From: Sulfuricystis thermophila
GTDB lineage: Bacteria; Pseudomonadota; Gammaproteobacteria; Burkholderiales; Rhodocyclaceae
NCBI RefSeq assembly: GCF_004323595.1
Contig: NZ_AP019373.1
Coordinates: 2,108,001-2,172,000, forward strand
DNA: 64,000 nt
Direction: 5' to 3'
Position 1 is the first letter of the stretch, and each line of letters begins with the position of its first letter. A model generated the notes under the pieces. It did no database searches. It was given only the letters and a program-made list of their open reading frames with translations, and was not told where the DNA came from. Of this stretch, positions 25,933 through 34,561 are shown piece by piece. A program made the translations under genes and the position numbers.

Positions 25933-27372
25933 TCAGCGCCTCTTCAGCGGTGGTAGATCGGTGCAGCTGCCGTGGGCCACTTCCGCGGCCATGCCGATCG
26001 TCTCGCCCAGCGTCGGATGCGGATGGATGGTCTTGCCGATGTCGATCGCGTCGGCGCCCATCTCGATCGCCAGCGCGATCTCGCCGATCATGTCGCCTGC
26101 CGACGGGCCGACGATCGTGCCGCCGACGATGCGATGGGTTTCGGCATCGAAGATGAGCTTCGTAAAACCATACTCGGCGCCGTTGGCAATCGCCCGGCCG
26201 GAGGCCGCCCACGGAAATTTGGCCACCTCGACCGCTCTCCCCTGCTTTTTCGCTTCGTCCTCGCCCAAGCCCACCCAGGCGACTTCGGGGTGTGTGTAGG
26301 CCACCCCCGGAATCACCGCCGCATCGAAATGCGCCTGCTGCCCGGCGGCGGCCTCGGCAGCGACATGCCCTTCATGCACCGCCTTGTGCGCCAGCATCGG
26401 CTGACCGACGATGTCGCCGATGGCGTAGATGTGCGGCACGTTGGTGCGCCGCTGCGAATCGACCGCGATAAAGCCGCGTTCATCGACCGCAACCCCCGCT
26501 TTTTCCGCGCCGATCTTCTTGCCATTCGGGCTGCGCCCGGCAGCCTGCAGAATCAGGTCGTAACGCTGGGCTTCGGCGGGCGCATGCTCACCATCAAACG
26601 TCACCCAAAGTCCATCGTCCTTCGCCTCGACGGCGGTGGTCTTCGTCTTCAGCATGATCCGGTCGAAGCGATGGGCATTGTGCTTTTCCCAGACCTTCAC
26701 CGCATCGCGGTCGGGGCCTTGCATCAGGCCGTCGAGCATCTCGACGACATCGACCCGGGCGCCGAGCGTCGAATAGACGGTGGCCATTTCCAGGCCGATG
26801 ATGCCGCCGCCGATGACGAGCATTTTGCCCGGCGCCTGGCGCAGTTCGAGCGCGCCGGTCGAATCGACGATGCGCGGGTCACGCGGCAGGAAGGGCAGAT
26901 GCACGGCCGCGGAACCGGCGGCGATGATGCACTTCTCGAAGCGGATGACGCGCTTGTTGCCGGTCTTTTCCTGCGCCGGCCCCGTGGTTTCCTCCACTTC
27001 GAGATGATGCGCGTCGAGGAAATGGCCGTAGCCGCGCACCACCTCGACCTTGCGGGCTTTCGCCATGCCGGCAAGCCCTTGGGTCAGCTTGCCGACCACC
27101 TTCTCTTTATGTGCGCGCAGCTTGTCGATGTCGATCTTCGGGGCGGCGAAGCTCACGCCGGCAGAGGAGACGTGCTGCGCTGCCTCGATCACCGCCGCGA
27201 CATGCAACAGCGCCTTCGACGGAATGCAGCCGACATTGAGGCAGACGCCGCCGAGCGTCGCATAGCGCTCGACCAGCACGGTCTTCATGCCGAGGTCGGC
27301 GCTGCGGAAGGCGGCCGAGTAGCCGCCGGGGCCGGCGCCGAGCACCAGCATTTCGGTCTCGATGGGCGTCAT
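25933..27372 (-). CDS. lpdA: Dihydrolipoyl dehydrogenase (E3)
   Basis: Flavoprotein that reoxidises the dihydrolipoyl groups of the E2 core with NAD. It is 479 residues. The FAD-binding GAGPGG is at 12-17, the redox disulfide CLNVGCIPSK uses Cys44 and Cys49, a second Rossmann GGGIIGLE binds NAD, and the C-terminal base is in HPHPTLGET. There is no N-terminal lipoyl domain. The ATG overlaps the aceF stop. It is the only E3 gene in the window, so it probably also serves the second dehydrogenase cluster at 48-51 kb. Confidence 0.97.
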   Translation of the reverse strand: MTPIETEMLVLGAGPGGYSAAFRSADLGMKTVLVERYATLGGVCLNVGCIPSKALLHVAAVIEAAQHVSSAGVSFAAPKIDIDKLRAHKEKVVGKLTQGLAGMAKARKVEVVRGYGHFLDAHHLEVEETTGPAQEKTGNKRVIRFEKCIIAAGSAAVHLPFLPRDPRIVDSTGALELRQAPGKMLVIGGGIIGLEMATVYSTLGARVDVVEMLDGLMQGPDRDAVKVWEKHNAHRFDRIMLKTKTTAVEAKDDGLWVTFDGEHAPAEAQRYDLILQAAGRSPNGKKIGAEKAGVAVDERGFIAVDSQRRTNVPHIYAIGDIVGQPMLAHKAVHEGHVAAEAAAGQQAHFDAAVIPGVAYTHPEVAWVGLGEDEAKKQGRAVEVAKFPWAASGRAIANGAEYGFTKLIFDAETHRIVGGTIVGPSAGDMIGEIALAIEMGADAIDIGKTIHPHPTLGETIGMAAEVAHGSCTDLPPLKRR

Positions 27373-28748
27373 AGCAGCACCCTGCGGAAGTCGCTGAGCA
27401 GTTGGGCCAGATACGCATTGAAGCGCGTCGCCAGCGCGCCATCGATGACGCGATGATCGGCCGAGAGCGACAAGGGCAGGATCAAGCGCGGCAGGAAGGT
27501 TTCGTCATTCCAGACCGGTTTCATCGCCGCCTTGGAGACGCCGAGGATCGCCACCTCGGGCGCATTGACGATCGGCGAGAAGGCCGTGCCGCCGATGCCG
27601 CCGACGCTGGAGATCGTGAATGTCGCCCCTTGCATCTCGGTCGGGGAAAGCTTGCCTTCGCGCGCCTTTTTCGCGAGCTCGGCGGTTTCCTGCGCGATCT
27701 CGATGACGCCCTTCTTGTCGGCGTCCTTGAGCACCGGCACGACCAGGCCGTTCGGGGTATCGGCGGCGAAGCCGATGTGCCAGTAATGCTTGTAGATGAG
27801 GTTCTCGCCGTCGAGCGAGCTGTTGAGCTCGGGATATTTCTTCAGCGCCGCGACGCAAGCCTTGATCAGGAAGGCGAGCATCGTGATCTTGATGCCGGTT
27901 TTCTCGTTTTCCTTGTTGAGCTGAACGCGCAGGGCTTCCAGCTCGGTGATGTCGGCCTCCTCGTGATAGGTCACCGCCGGGATCATCACCCAGTTGCGGG
28001 CGAGGTTCGGCCCGGAAATCTTCTTGATGCGCGACAGCGGCTTGGCCTCGATCGGCCCGAACTTGGCGAAATCGACCTGCGGCCAGGGCGGCAGGTTCAA
28101 GCCCGGCCCGCTGAAAGTCGGCGCTGGCGGGACGGCACCCCCGCTCACCGCCGCCTTGACGAAGTTTTTGACATCCTCATGGGTGATGCGCCCCTTCGGG
28201 CCGCTCCCCTTGACCTGCGCGATGTCGACGCCGAGCTCGCGCGCGAAGCGGCGCACCGAGGGACTCGCATGCGACTTGACGCCATCGAGTTCGGCGACGA
28301 TCTCGGCAGGCGAGGGCATGCGCACGGGGGGCGGCAGGATGGCGATGGTCGGTGTCGGCGGCGTGGGTCCGGTCGACGCAGGGGCGGCAACGGCCGGCGC
28401 AGGCGTTTCGACCGCTCGTGGCGCCATCGGCGTTTCAGGCACGGCAGCGGGTGCGGAAATGGGAGCCGGCGGCGCTTGCGGAGCCGGCGACGCCTGCGGA
28501 GCTGGCGCGGCTGCTTCGCTGGCCGGTTCGAGCACGACGATCGTCGTGCCTTCCGAGACCTTGTCGCCGAGCTTGACCTTGACTTCCTTGACGATGCCCG
28601 CGGCAGGACTGGGCACGTCCATCGTCGCCTTGTCCGATTCGAGCGTGATCAGCGCATCCTCGGCCTTGACTGCATCGCCCGGTTTGACATGCACTTCGAT
28701 GACCGGCACATCATGGAAATCGCCGATGTCGGGAACTTTGATTTCCAT
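27369..28748 (-). CDS. aceF: Pyruvate dehydrogenase E2, dihydrolipoyl acetyltransferase
   Basis: Core acetyltransferase of the pyruvate dehydrogenase complex, 459 residues. It has one lipoyl domain (residues 1-75, lipoyl Lys40 in LESDKATMD), an Ala/Pro linker, a peripheral-subunit-binding domain (SPSVRRFARELGVDIAQVKG) and a catalytic domain ending in SADHRVIDGALA. The E. coli enzyme has three lipoyl domains; one is common elsewhere. A dispersed-repeat copy encodes [10 protein letters not shown] in the second linker (residues about 203-212). The ATG at 28748 lies five bases past the aceE stop. Confidence 0.96.
   Translation of the reverse strand: MEIKVPDIGDFHDVPVIEVHVKPGDAVKAEDALITLESDKATMDVPSPAAGIVKEVKVKLGDKVSEGTTIVVLEPASEAAAPAPQASPAPQAPPAPISAPAAVPETPMAPRAVETPAPAVAAPASTGPTPPTPTIAILPPPVRMPSPAEIVAELDGVKSHASPSVRRFARELGVDIAQVKGSGPKGRITHEDVKNFVKAAVSGGAVPPAPTFSGPGLNLPPWPQVDFAKFGPIEAKPLSRIKKISGPNLARNWVMIPAVTYHEEADITELEALRVQLNKENEKTGIKITMLAFLIKACVAALKKYPELNSSLDGENLIYKHYWHIGFAADTPNGLVVPVLKDADKKGVIEIAQETAELAKKAREGKLSPTEMQGATFTISSVGGIGGTAFSPIVNAPEVAILGVSKAAMKPVWNDETFLPRLILPLSLSADHRVIDGALATRFNAYLAQLLSDFRRVLL
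28114..28140 (+). repeat. Dispersed mini-repeat copy in aceF
   Basis: AAAGTCGGCGCTGGCGGGAC and then GGCACCC. It is antisense to aceF and translated GAVPPAPTF within the linker. Confidence 0.9.
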
Positions 28749-28752
28749 GGCG

Positions 28753-31455
28753 TCAGACCCCCAGCGGATTCGGTTTGGCCGGATCGATGCCGTATTTCTC
28801 GATCGCCGCTTTGACGACCTGCGTCTCGATCGCTCCGTCATCGGCGAGCGCCGAGAGCGCCGCCAGCGTGATCCAGCGCCGGTCCACCTCGAAGAAATCG
28901 CGCAGCTTCTCGCGTGTGTCGGAACGGCCGAAGCCGTCGGTGCCGAGCACCGTGTAGCGACGTCCGCCTTCGGTGATGAAGGGACGGATCTGCTCGGCAT
29001 ACAGGCGCACGTAATCGGTCGCGGCAATGATCGGCCCGCGCGTGTCGGCGAGCAGTCCCTTGGCGTGGCAGACCGGTTTCGGCTCGTCCGGATGCAGCAG
29101 GTGGTAGCGCGTGCAGTTGTGACCATCGCGCGCAAGCTCGGTGAAACTCGGGCAGCTCCACAGATCCGCTTCCACCCCCCAGTCATCACGCAACAGGTCG
29201 GCAGCACTGATCACTTCGCGGAAGATCGCTCCGGAGCCGAGCAGTTGCACGCGTGGGCCATTGCTGTTGGCACCCTTCCGGAACAGATACATGCCCTTGA
29301 CGATGTCCTGCTCGACCCCGGCCGGCATTGCCGGATGCTCGTAGTTCTCGTTCATCACGGTGATGTAATAGAACACGTCCTGCTGCTCGGCGAGCATGCG
29401 CCGCAGACCATCCTGGATGATCACCGCCAGCTCGTAGGCGAAGGTCGGGTCATACGAAATGCAGTTGGGAATCGTCGCCGCGAGCACGTGCGAATGGCCG
29501 TCTTCGTGCTGCAGGCCCTCGCCGTTCAGCGTCGTGCGCCCGGCGGTGCCGCCCAGCAAAAAGCCGCGTGCGCGCGAATCGCCCGCCGCCCAGGCCAGAT
29601 CCATCGTGCGCTGCAGGCCGAACATCGAATAGAAGATGTAGAAGGGGATCATCTGCACGCCGTGCGTCGAATAGCTCGTCGCCGCGGCGATCCAGTCGGC
29701 CATCGCGCCGGCTTCGTTGATGCCCTCCTGCAGGATCTGGCCGTCCTTCGATTCCTTGTAGAACATCAGCTGGTCGGCATCCTGCGGCACATACTTTTGC
29801 CCTTCCTGGTTCCAGATGCCGATCTGGCGGAACAGACCCTCCATGCCGAAGGTGCGCGACTCGTCCGGCACGATCGGCACCACGCGCCGCCCCAGGGTCT
29901 TGTCCTTGATCAACAGGCCGAGCAGGCGCACAAAGGCCATCGTCGTCGAGAACTCGCGGCCTTCACCCGATGCCTTCAACAAGGGCTCGAATGCCGCCAG
30001 TTCCGGCACCGGCAAGGGCTCGACCTTGCGGCGCCGTTGCGGCAGATAGCCGCCGAGAGCAAGGCGCCGGCTCTTCATGTATTCGAGCTCGGCCGAACCT
30101 TCGGGGAATTTCAGATACGGCAGCTTTTCGAGATCTTCGTCGGCGATCGGCAGACGGAAGCGGTCGCGGAAGGCCTTGAGCGAAGTCGTGCCCATCTTCT
30201 TCTGCTGATGGGTGATGTTCTGCGCCTCGCCGGATTCGCCCATGCCATAGCCCTTGATGGTCTTGGCGAGGATCACCGTCGGCTGGCCGGTGTGCTCCAT
30301 CGCGGCCTTGTAGGCGGCATAGATCTTGTGCGGATCGTGCCCACCGCGATTGAGGCGCCAGATGTCGTCGTCGGTCCAGTTGGCGACCATCGCCTTCAAT
30401 TCCGGCGTGTTGAAGAAGTGCTCGCGCACATAGGCGCCATCCTTCGACTTGAAGGTCTGGTAGTCGCCATCGACACATTCCATCATGCGCTTCCTGAGCA
30501 GGCCCTTCTTGTCCTGCGCCAGCAGCGCATCCCAGTAGCTGCCCCAGATCACCTTGATCACATTCCAGCCGGCGCCGCGGAATTCGGCTTCCAGCTCCTG
30601 GATGATCTTGCCGTTGCCCCGCACCGGCCCGTCGAGACGCTGCAGGTTGCAGTTGATGACGAAGATCAGATTGTCGAGCTTCTCGCGCCCGGCCATGCCG
30701 ATCGCGCCCATCGACTCGGGCTCGTCCATCTCGCCATCGCCCATGAAGGCCCAGACCTTGCGACCGGAGGTGTCGGCCAGGCCGCGGTCGGCAAGGTATT
30801 TCATGAAGCGCGCCTGGTAGATCGCCTGCAGGGGCCCCAGGCCCATCGACACGGTGGGGAACTGCCAGAAATCGGGCAACAACCACGGGTGCGGATAAGA
30901 CGGCAGGCCGCGGCCGGAGACCTCCTGGCGGAAACCGTCGAGCTGCTCCTCGGTGAGCCGGCCGAGCAGGAAGGCGCGGGCGTAGATGCCGGGGGCGGAA
31001 TGTCCCTGGAAGTAGATCAGATCGCCGCCCGAAGGATGGTTCGGGCCGCGCCAGAAATGCTGGAAGCCGACATCGTAGAGCGTCGCCGCCGAGGCGAAGC
31101 TGGCGATGTGGCCGCCGAGGTTGGACTTGTCGCGGTTGGCGCGCAACACCATGGCCAGCGCATTCCAGCGCACATAGGAACGGATGCGGTTTTCGATCGC
31201 ATAGTCGCCGGGCGCCAGCGGCTGGCGGTCGACCGGGATGGTATTGACGTAATCGGTATTGGCGGAATACGGCAGGTTGATGCCGGCGCGCTGGCCGAGC
31301 GTGATCAACTGCTCGATGAGGTAGTGGGCGCGCTCGGCGCCCTCCTGCTCGATGACGGCTTCCAGCGCATCGAGCCACTCACGGGTCTCCTGCGGATCGC
31401 CATCTTCGGTTTGGGCGGCGAAAACGGCAGCCGCGCCAGGCAAAGTCTCGGACAT
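28753..31455 (-). CDS. aceE: Pyruvate dehydrogenase E1, homodimeric
   Basis: Thiamine diphosphate E1 that decarboxylates pyruvate and acetylates the lipoyl group of E2. About 900 residues, the homodimeric proteobacterial type. FMGDGEMDEPES is the thiamine diphosphate/Mg motif, WRGPNHPSGGDLIYFQGH and the later YYITVMNENYEHPAMP are typical. I chose the ATG at 31455 (MSETLPGAAAV) because AGGAGGAGAC precedes it; an in-frame ATG at 31521 is less likely. It leads aceE-aceF-lpdA and diverges from the oxidoreductase genes. A GCTTCGCG/CGCGAAGC hairpin (31485-31505) lies in its leader. Confidence 0.97.
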   Translation of the reverse strand: MSETLPGAAAVFAAQTEDGDPQETREWLDALEAVIEQEGAERAHYLIEQLITLGQRAGINLPYSANTDYVNTIPVDRQPLAPGDYAIENRIRSYVRWNALAMVLRANRDKSNLGGHIASFASAATLYDVGFQHFWRGPNHPSGGDLIYFQGHSAPGIYARAFLLGRLTEEQLDGFRQEVSGRGLPSYPHPWLLPDFWQFPTVSMGLGPLQAIYQARFMKYLADRGLADTSGRKVWAFMGDGEMDEPESMGAIGMAGREKLDNLIFVINCNLQRLDGPVRGNGKIIQELEAEFRGAGWNVIKVIWGSYWDALLAQDKKGLLRKRMMECVDGDYQTFKSKDGAYVREHFFNTPELKAMVANWTDDDIWRLNRGGHDPHKIYAAYKAAMEHTGQPTVILAKTIKGYGMGESGEAQNITHQQKKMGTTSLKAFRDRFRLPIADEDLEKLPYLKFPEGSAELEYMKSRRLALGGYLPQRRRKVEPLPVPELAAFEPLLKASGEGREFSTTMAFVRLLGLLIKDKTLGRRVVPIVPDESRTFGMEGLFRQIGIWNQEGQKYVPQDADQLMFYKESKDGQILQEGINEAGAMADWIAAATSYSTHGVQMIPFYIFYSMFGLQRTMDLAWAAGDSRARGFLLGGTAGRTTLNGEGLQHEDGHSHVLAATIPNCISYDPTFAYELAVIIQDGLRRMLAEQQDVFYYITVMNENYEHPAMPAGVEQDIVKGMYLFRKGANSNGPRVQLLGSGAIFREVISAADLLRDDWGVEADLWSCPSFTELARDGHNCTRYHLLHPDEPKPVCHAKGLLADTRGPIIAATDYVRLYAEQIRPFITEGGRRYTVLGTDGFGRSDTREKLRDFFEVDRRWITLAALSALADDGAIETQVVKAAIEKYGIDPAKPNPLGV

Positions 31456-31484
31456 GTCTCCTCCTGTTGGAGTGATGGAATTGG

Positions 31485-31505
31485 GCTTCGCGGGGTGCGC
31501 GAAGC
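31485..31505. other. Hairpin in the aceE leader
   Basis: Perfect 8-bp arms GCTTCGCG and CGCGAAGC around GGGTG lie 30 bp upstream of the aceE ATG, in the divergent promoter region. This could be an operator or a leader structure; no regulator is assignable. Confidence 0.5.
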
Positions 31506-31633
31506 GGCTGTTCGTATGCACCGCCGGGTAGGCGGCGCTGCCGATGTTAAAGGGTTAAACTAGCCTTCGCAATCGGGCAGCGCAACATGACGCAAGCAAA
31601 CAGCGGCCCGGCCAAAGACGAGGAGAACGCGCA

Positions 31634-32293
31634 ATGTTCCAGGTTCGCTTTCACGGCCGCGGCGGCCAGGGGGTCGTCACCGCAGCGGAGATGCTCTCCA
31701 TCGCCGCCTTCGACGAAGGACGCCATGCCCAGGCCTTTCCCAGCTTCGGCTCGGAACGCACCGGCGCGCCGGTGGTCGCCTTCTGCCGCATCGACGACAG
31801 GGAAATCCGTCTGCGTGAACCGATCGTGGCACCCGATGCGCTGATCATCCAGGACTCCACGCTACTGCATCAGGTGGACTGTTTCGCCGGGCTCAAGCCC
31901 GACGGCTACATCCTGATCAACACCGGCAAGAGCTTTGCCGAGCTGGGGCTGGGCGAATTCGTCGCGAACTACCGCCGAGAGCGGCTGTGCACCCTGCCCG
32001 CCACCGAGCTGGCCTTGAAGCATGTCAGCCGGCCGGTGCCCAATGTGCCACTGCTGGGCGCCTTCGCCGCCATCACCGGCATCGTCCGGCTCGATTCGGT
32101 CCTCAAGGCGATCCGCGAAAGATTTTCTGGCAAGGTGGCCGAGGGCAATGCCGCCGCGGCAAAGGAAGCCTACGCCATTGCCAAAGCTGAAATGGAGGAA
32201 GCAAAATTGGCCCCCACGCTCGCTTCACTCGCTGCCCCCACAGGGGGCGCTGCCCTCCTCGGCACGGCCCATCGGAGGGCAGGCCATGCTTAA
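31634..32293 (+). CDS. 2-oxoacid:acceptor oxidoreductase, gamma subunit
   Basis: The 219-residue gamma domain begins with FHGRGGQGVVTAAEML, typical of pyruvate and related 2-oxoacid oxidoreductases. SFGSERTGAPVVAFCRID and PNVPLLGAFAAITG are also conserved. The family is usually about 185-190 residues. The extra tail from about residue 193 (APTLASLAAPTGGAALLGTA) is encoded by a repeat-like segment with a CCCCC-ACA-GGGGG inverted repeat, so the natural C-terminus has been extended. It overlaps the alpha gene by eight bases. The four-gene set resembles phenylglyoxylate dehydrogenase (Pad) and pyruvate oxidoreductases. Confidence 0.9.
   Translation: MFQVRFHGRGGQGVVTAAEMLSIAAFDEGRHAQAFPSFGSERTGAPVVAFCRIDDREIRLREPIVAPDALIIQDSTLLHQVDCFAGLKPDGYILINTGKSFAELGLGEFVANYRRERLCTLPATELALKHVSRPVPNVPLLGAFAAITGIVRLDSVLKAIRERFSGKVAEGNAAAAKEAYAIAKAEMEEAKLAPTLASLAAPTGGAALLGTAHRRAGHA
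32210..32284 (+). repeat. Repeat-like insertion at the 3' end of the gamma subunit gene
   Basis: CCCCCACGCTCGCTTCACTC and GCTGCCCCC-ACA-GGGGGCG, followed by GGCACGGCCC. From memory this resembles dispersed intergenic repeats in Burkholderiales. Here it is translated as the C-terminal tail of the gamma subunit. Confidence 0.6.
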
Positions 32294-33539
32294 ACAGATC
32301 GAAGGTTCGCGCGCCGTCGCCGAAGCGGTGGCGCTGTGCCGTCCCGAGGTGATCTGCGCCTATCCGATCTCGCCTCAGACGCACATCGTCGAAGCGCTCG
32401 GCGAGATGGTCAAGGAAGGCACGCTCAGCCCCTGCGAGTTCATCAATGTCGAATCCGAATTCGCCGCGATGTCGGTGGCCATCGGTGCCTCGGCCGCCGG
32501 CGCACGCAGCTACACCGCGACGGCATCGCAGGGCCTGCTGTTCATGGCTGAAGCCGTGTTCAACGCTTCCGGCCTGGGGCTGCCGATCGTGATGACGGTG
32601 GCCAACCGCGCGATCGGCGCGCCGATCAACATCTGGAACGACCACTCGGATGCGCTGGCGATGCGCGACGCCGGCTGGATCCAGCTCTTCGCCGAGAACA
32701 ATCAGGAGGCGCTGGATCTGCACATCCAGGCCTTCCGCCTCGGCGAGGAGCTGTCGCTGCCGGTGATGGTCTGCATGGACGGCTTCATCCTCACCCATGC
32801 CGTCGAGCGCGTCGACATGCCGACGCAGGAGCAGGTCGATGCCTATCTGCCGAAATACGAGCCACGCCAGGTGCTCGATCCGGCCGAGCCGGTGTCGATC
32901 GGCGCGATGGTCGGCCCGGAGGCCTTCATGGAGGTGCGCTATCTCGCCCATGCCAAGCAGATGGAAGCGCTGAAGCTGATCCCAGCGTATGCGGCCGAGT
33001 TCCGCAGCATCTTCGGCCGCGATTCGGGCGGTCTTGCGCACACCTATCGCTGCGAGGACGCCGAGACCATCGTCGTCGCGATGGGCTCGGTGCTCGGCAC
33101 GATCAAGGACGTCATCGATGAAATGCGTGAAGCCGGCCACAAGATCGGCGCCTTGGGCATCACGCTGTTCCGCCCCTTCCCACTCGACGGTGTGCGCGCG
33201 GGTCTCGTGGGGGCGAAACGCGTCGTGGTGATCGAGAAGAGCATGGCGGTGGGGCTGGGCGGGATACTCTCGACCAACGTGCGCATGGCGCTGTCGGGCT
33301 TGCACATGCACGGTTATACGGTCATCGCCGGGCTGGGCGGCCGCGCGATCACCAAGAAGTCGCTGACGGAACTGTTCCTCAAGGCAGAGCAAGACGCGCT
33401 CGAACACGTCACTTTCCTCGACCTCGACTGGGCGATGGTCAACAAGCAGCTCGAACGCGAGAAGGCGCACCGCCGTTCCGGCCCGGTGGCCGAAAACCTG
33501 CTGCGCGACATCGGCGTCGTCGCTGCACGTAATTATTGA
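32286..33539 (+). CDS. 2-oxoacid:acceptor oxidoreductase, alpha subunit
   Basis: A 417-residue alpha subunit, normal length. It begins LKQIEGSRAVAEAVALCRPE and then has AYPISPQTHIVEALGE, the substrate-binding start of this family. GARSYTATASQGLLFMAEAV and ANRAIGAPINIWNDHSDALA follow. The C-terminal domain II is intact (KRVVVIEKSMAVGLGG). The ATG at 32286 lies within the tail of the gamma gene. Lengths of alpha (417) and beta (335) fit the Pad and Por enzymes of denitrifying betaproteobacteria, from memory. The 2-oxoacid cannot be fixed from sequence; proximity to aceE suggests pyruvate. Confidence 0.92.
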   Translation: MLKQIEGSRAVAEAVALCRPEVICAYPISPQTHIVEALGEMVKEGTLSPCEFINVESEFAAMSVAIGASAAGARSYTATASQGLLFMAEAVFNASGLGLPIVMTVANRAIGAPINIWNDHSDALAMRDAGWIQLFAENNQEALDLHIQAFRLGEELSLPVMVCMDGFILTHAVERVDMPTQEQVDAYLPKYEPRQVLDPAEPVSIGAMVGPEAFMEVRYLAHAKQMEALKLIPAYAAEFRSIFGRDSGGLAHTYRCEDAETIVVAMGSVLGTIKDVIDEMREAGHKIGALGITLFRPFPLDGVRAGLVGAKRVVVIEKSMAVGLGGILSTNVRMALSGLHMHGYTVIAGLGGRAITKKSLTELFLKAEQDALEHVTFLDLDWAMVNKQLEREKAHRRSGPVAENLLRDIGVVAARNY

Positions 33540-33552
33540 GAAGGAGCCCGCT

Positions 33553-34560
33553 ATGTCCTTCCAGCCCATCAAGTTCTACCAGACCGGCACCTTCACCGTC
33601 GGCAACCGCCTGCTGCCGCCGGAACAGCGTAGCGTGCAAGCGCAGGTCAAGCGCTACAACTCGCTCAACTCTGGCCACCGCGCCTGCCAGGGCTGCGGCG
33701 AGGCGCTCGGCGCGCGTTATGCGATCGACGCGGCGATGGAAGCGACCAACGGCCGCGTGATCTGCGCCAACGCCACCGGCTGCCTGGAAGTGTTCTCGAC
33801 GCCTTATCCGGAAACGAGCTGGCAGGTGCCGTGGCTCCACTCGCTGTTCGGCAACACCGCGGCGGTGGCGACCGGGATCGCCGCGGCGCTCAAGGTGAAG
33901 ATGCAGAAAGGCGAACGGCGCCACATACGTGTCGTCGCCCAGGGCGGTGACGGCGGCACCACCGACATCGGCTTTGGTTGTCTGTCCGGCATGTTCGAGC
34001 GCAATGACGACGTGCTCTACATCTGCTATGACAACAACGGCTACATGAACACCGGCATCCAGCGCTCTTCCGCCACGCCGCCAGCCGCGCGCACCGCGAC
34101 CACGCCGGCCGTCGGTCCGGAGCCGGGCAACCCGTTCGGTCAGGGCAAGTTCGTGCCGGCGATCGCGCTGGCGCACGAGATCCCCTATGTGGCCACCGCG
34201 ACGGTCGCCGATCTGCGCGATCTCGAAGCCAAGGTGCGCCGCGCGATGGAATTTCACGGCGCGCGTTATCTGCACATCCTCGTGCCCTGCCCGCTCGGCT
34301 GGGGCACGCAGCCCCATGAAACCATCAAGATGGCGCGGCTCGCCAAGGAGACCGGCCTGTTTCCGGTCTTCGAGGCCGAATACGGCGAACAAAAGTCGGC
34401 GCTGGCGATACGGCACCCACGGCCCGTCGAGGACTATCTGAAGCCGCAGAAACGCTTCGCCCATCTGTTCGCGCCCAAGCTGCGCACCGATGTGATCGCG
34501 AAACTACAAGCGCTCGCCGACCGCAACATCCGGAAATACAGGCTGCTCGAAGGAATGTGA
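33553..34560 (+). CDS. 2-oxoacid:acceptor oxidoreductase, beta (thiamine diphosphate) subunit
   Basis: A 335-residue thiamine diphosphate-binding subunit. HRACQGCGEALGARYA supplies iron-sulfur cysteines, CANATGCLEVFSTPYP is the usual next block, and the cofactor motif is GGDGGTTDIGFGCLSGMFERND with CYDNNGYMNTGIQRS. Sense-strand insertion of a dispersed repeat at residues about 280-288 gives EQKSALAIRHPRP, in a different frame from the other in-gene copies. It follows alpha by 13 bp and precedes the NAD-linked subunit by one base. Confidence 0.92.
   Translation: MSFQPIKFYQTGTFTVGNRLLPPEQRSVQAQVKRYNSLNSGHRACQGCGEALGARYAIDAAMEATNGRVICANATGCLEVFSTPYPETSWQVPWLHSLFGNTAAVATGIAAALKVKMQKGERRHIRVVAQGGDGGTTDIGFGCLSGMFERNDDVLYICYDNNGYMNTGIQRSSATPPAARTATTPAVGPEPGNPFGQGKFVPAIALAHEIPYVATATVADLRDLEAKVRRAMEFHGARYLHILVPCPLGWGTQPHETIKMARLAKETGLFPVFEAEYGEQKSALAIRHPRPVEDYLKPQKRFAHLFAPKLRTDVIAKLQALADRNIRKYRLLEGM
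34392..34417 (+). repeat. Dispersed mini-repeat copy in the beta subunit gene
   Basis: AAAGTCGGCGCTGGCGATAC and GGCACC, sense orientation, read KSALAIRH, a frame distinct from VGAGGTAP. Confidence 0.85.
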
Positions 34561-34561
34561 C

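Noticed and set aside
27994-31563. 1189-residue open frame on the plus strand
   Set aside because: Opposite aceF and aceE, which have clear catalytic motifs and ribosome-binding sites. The long frame is a consequence of codon bias.
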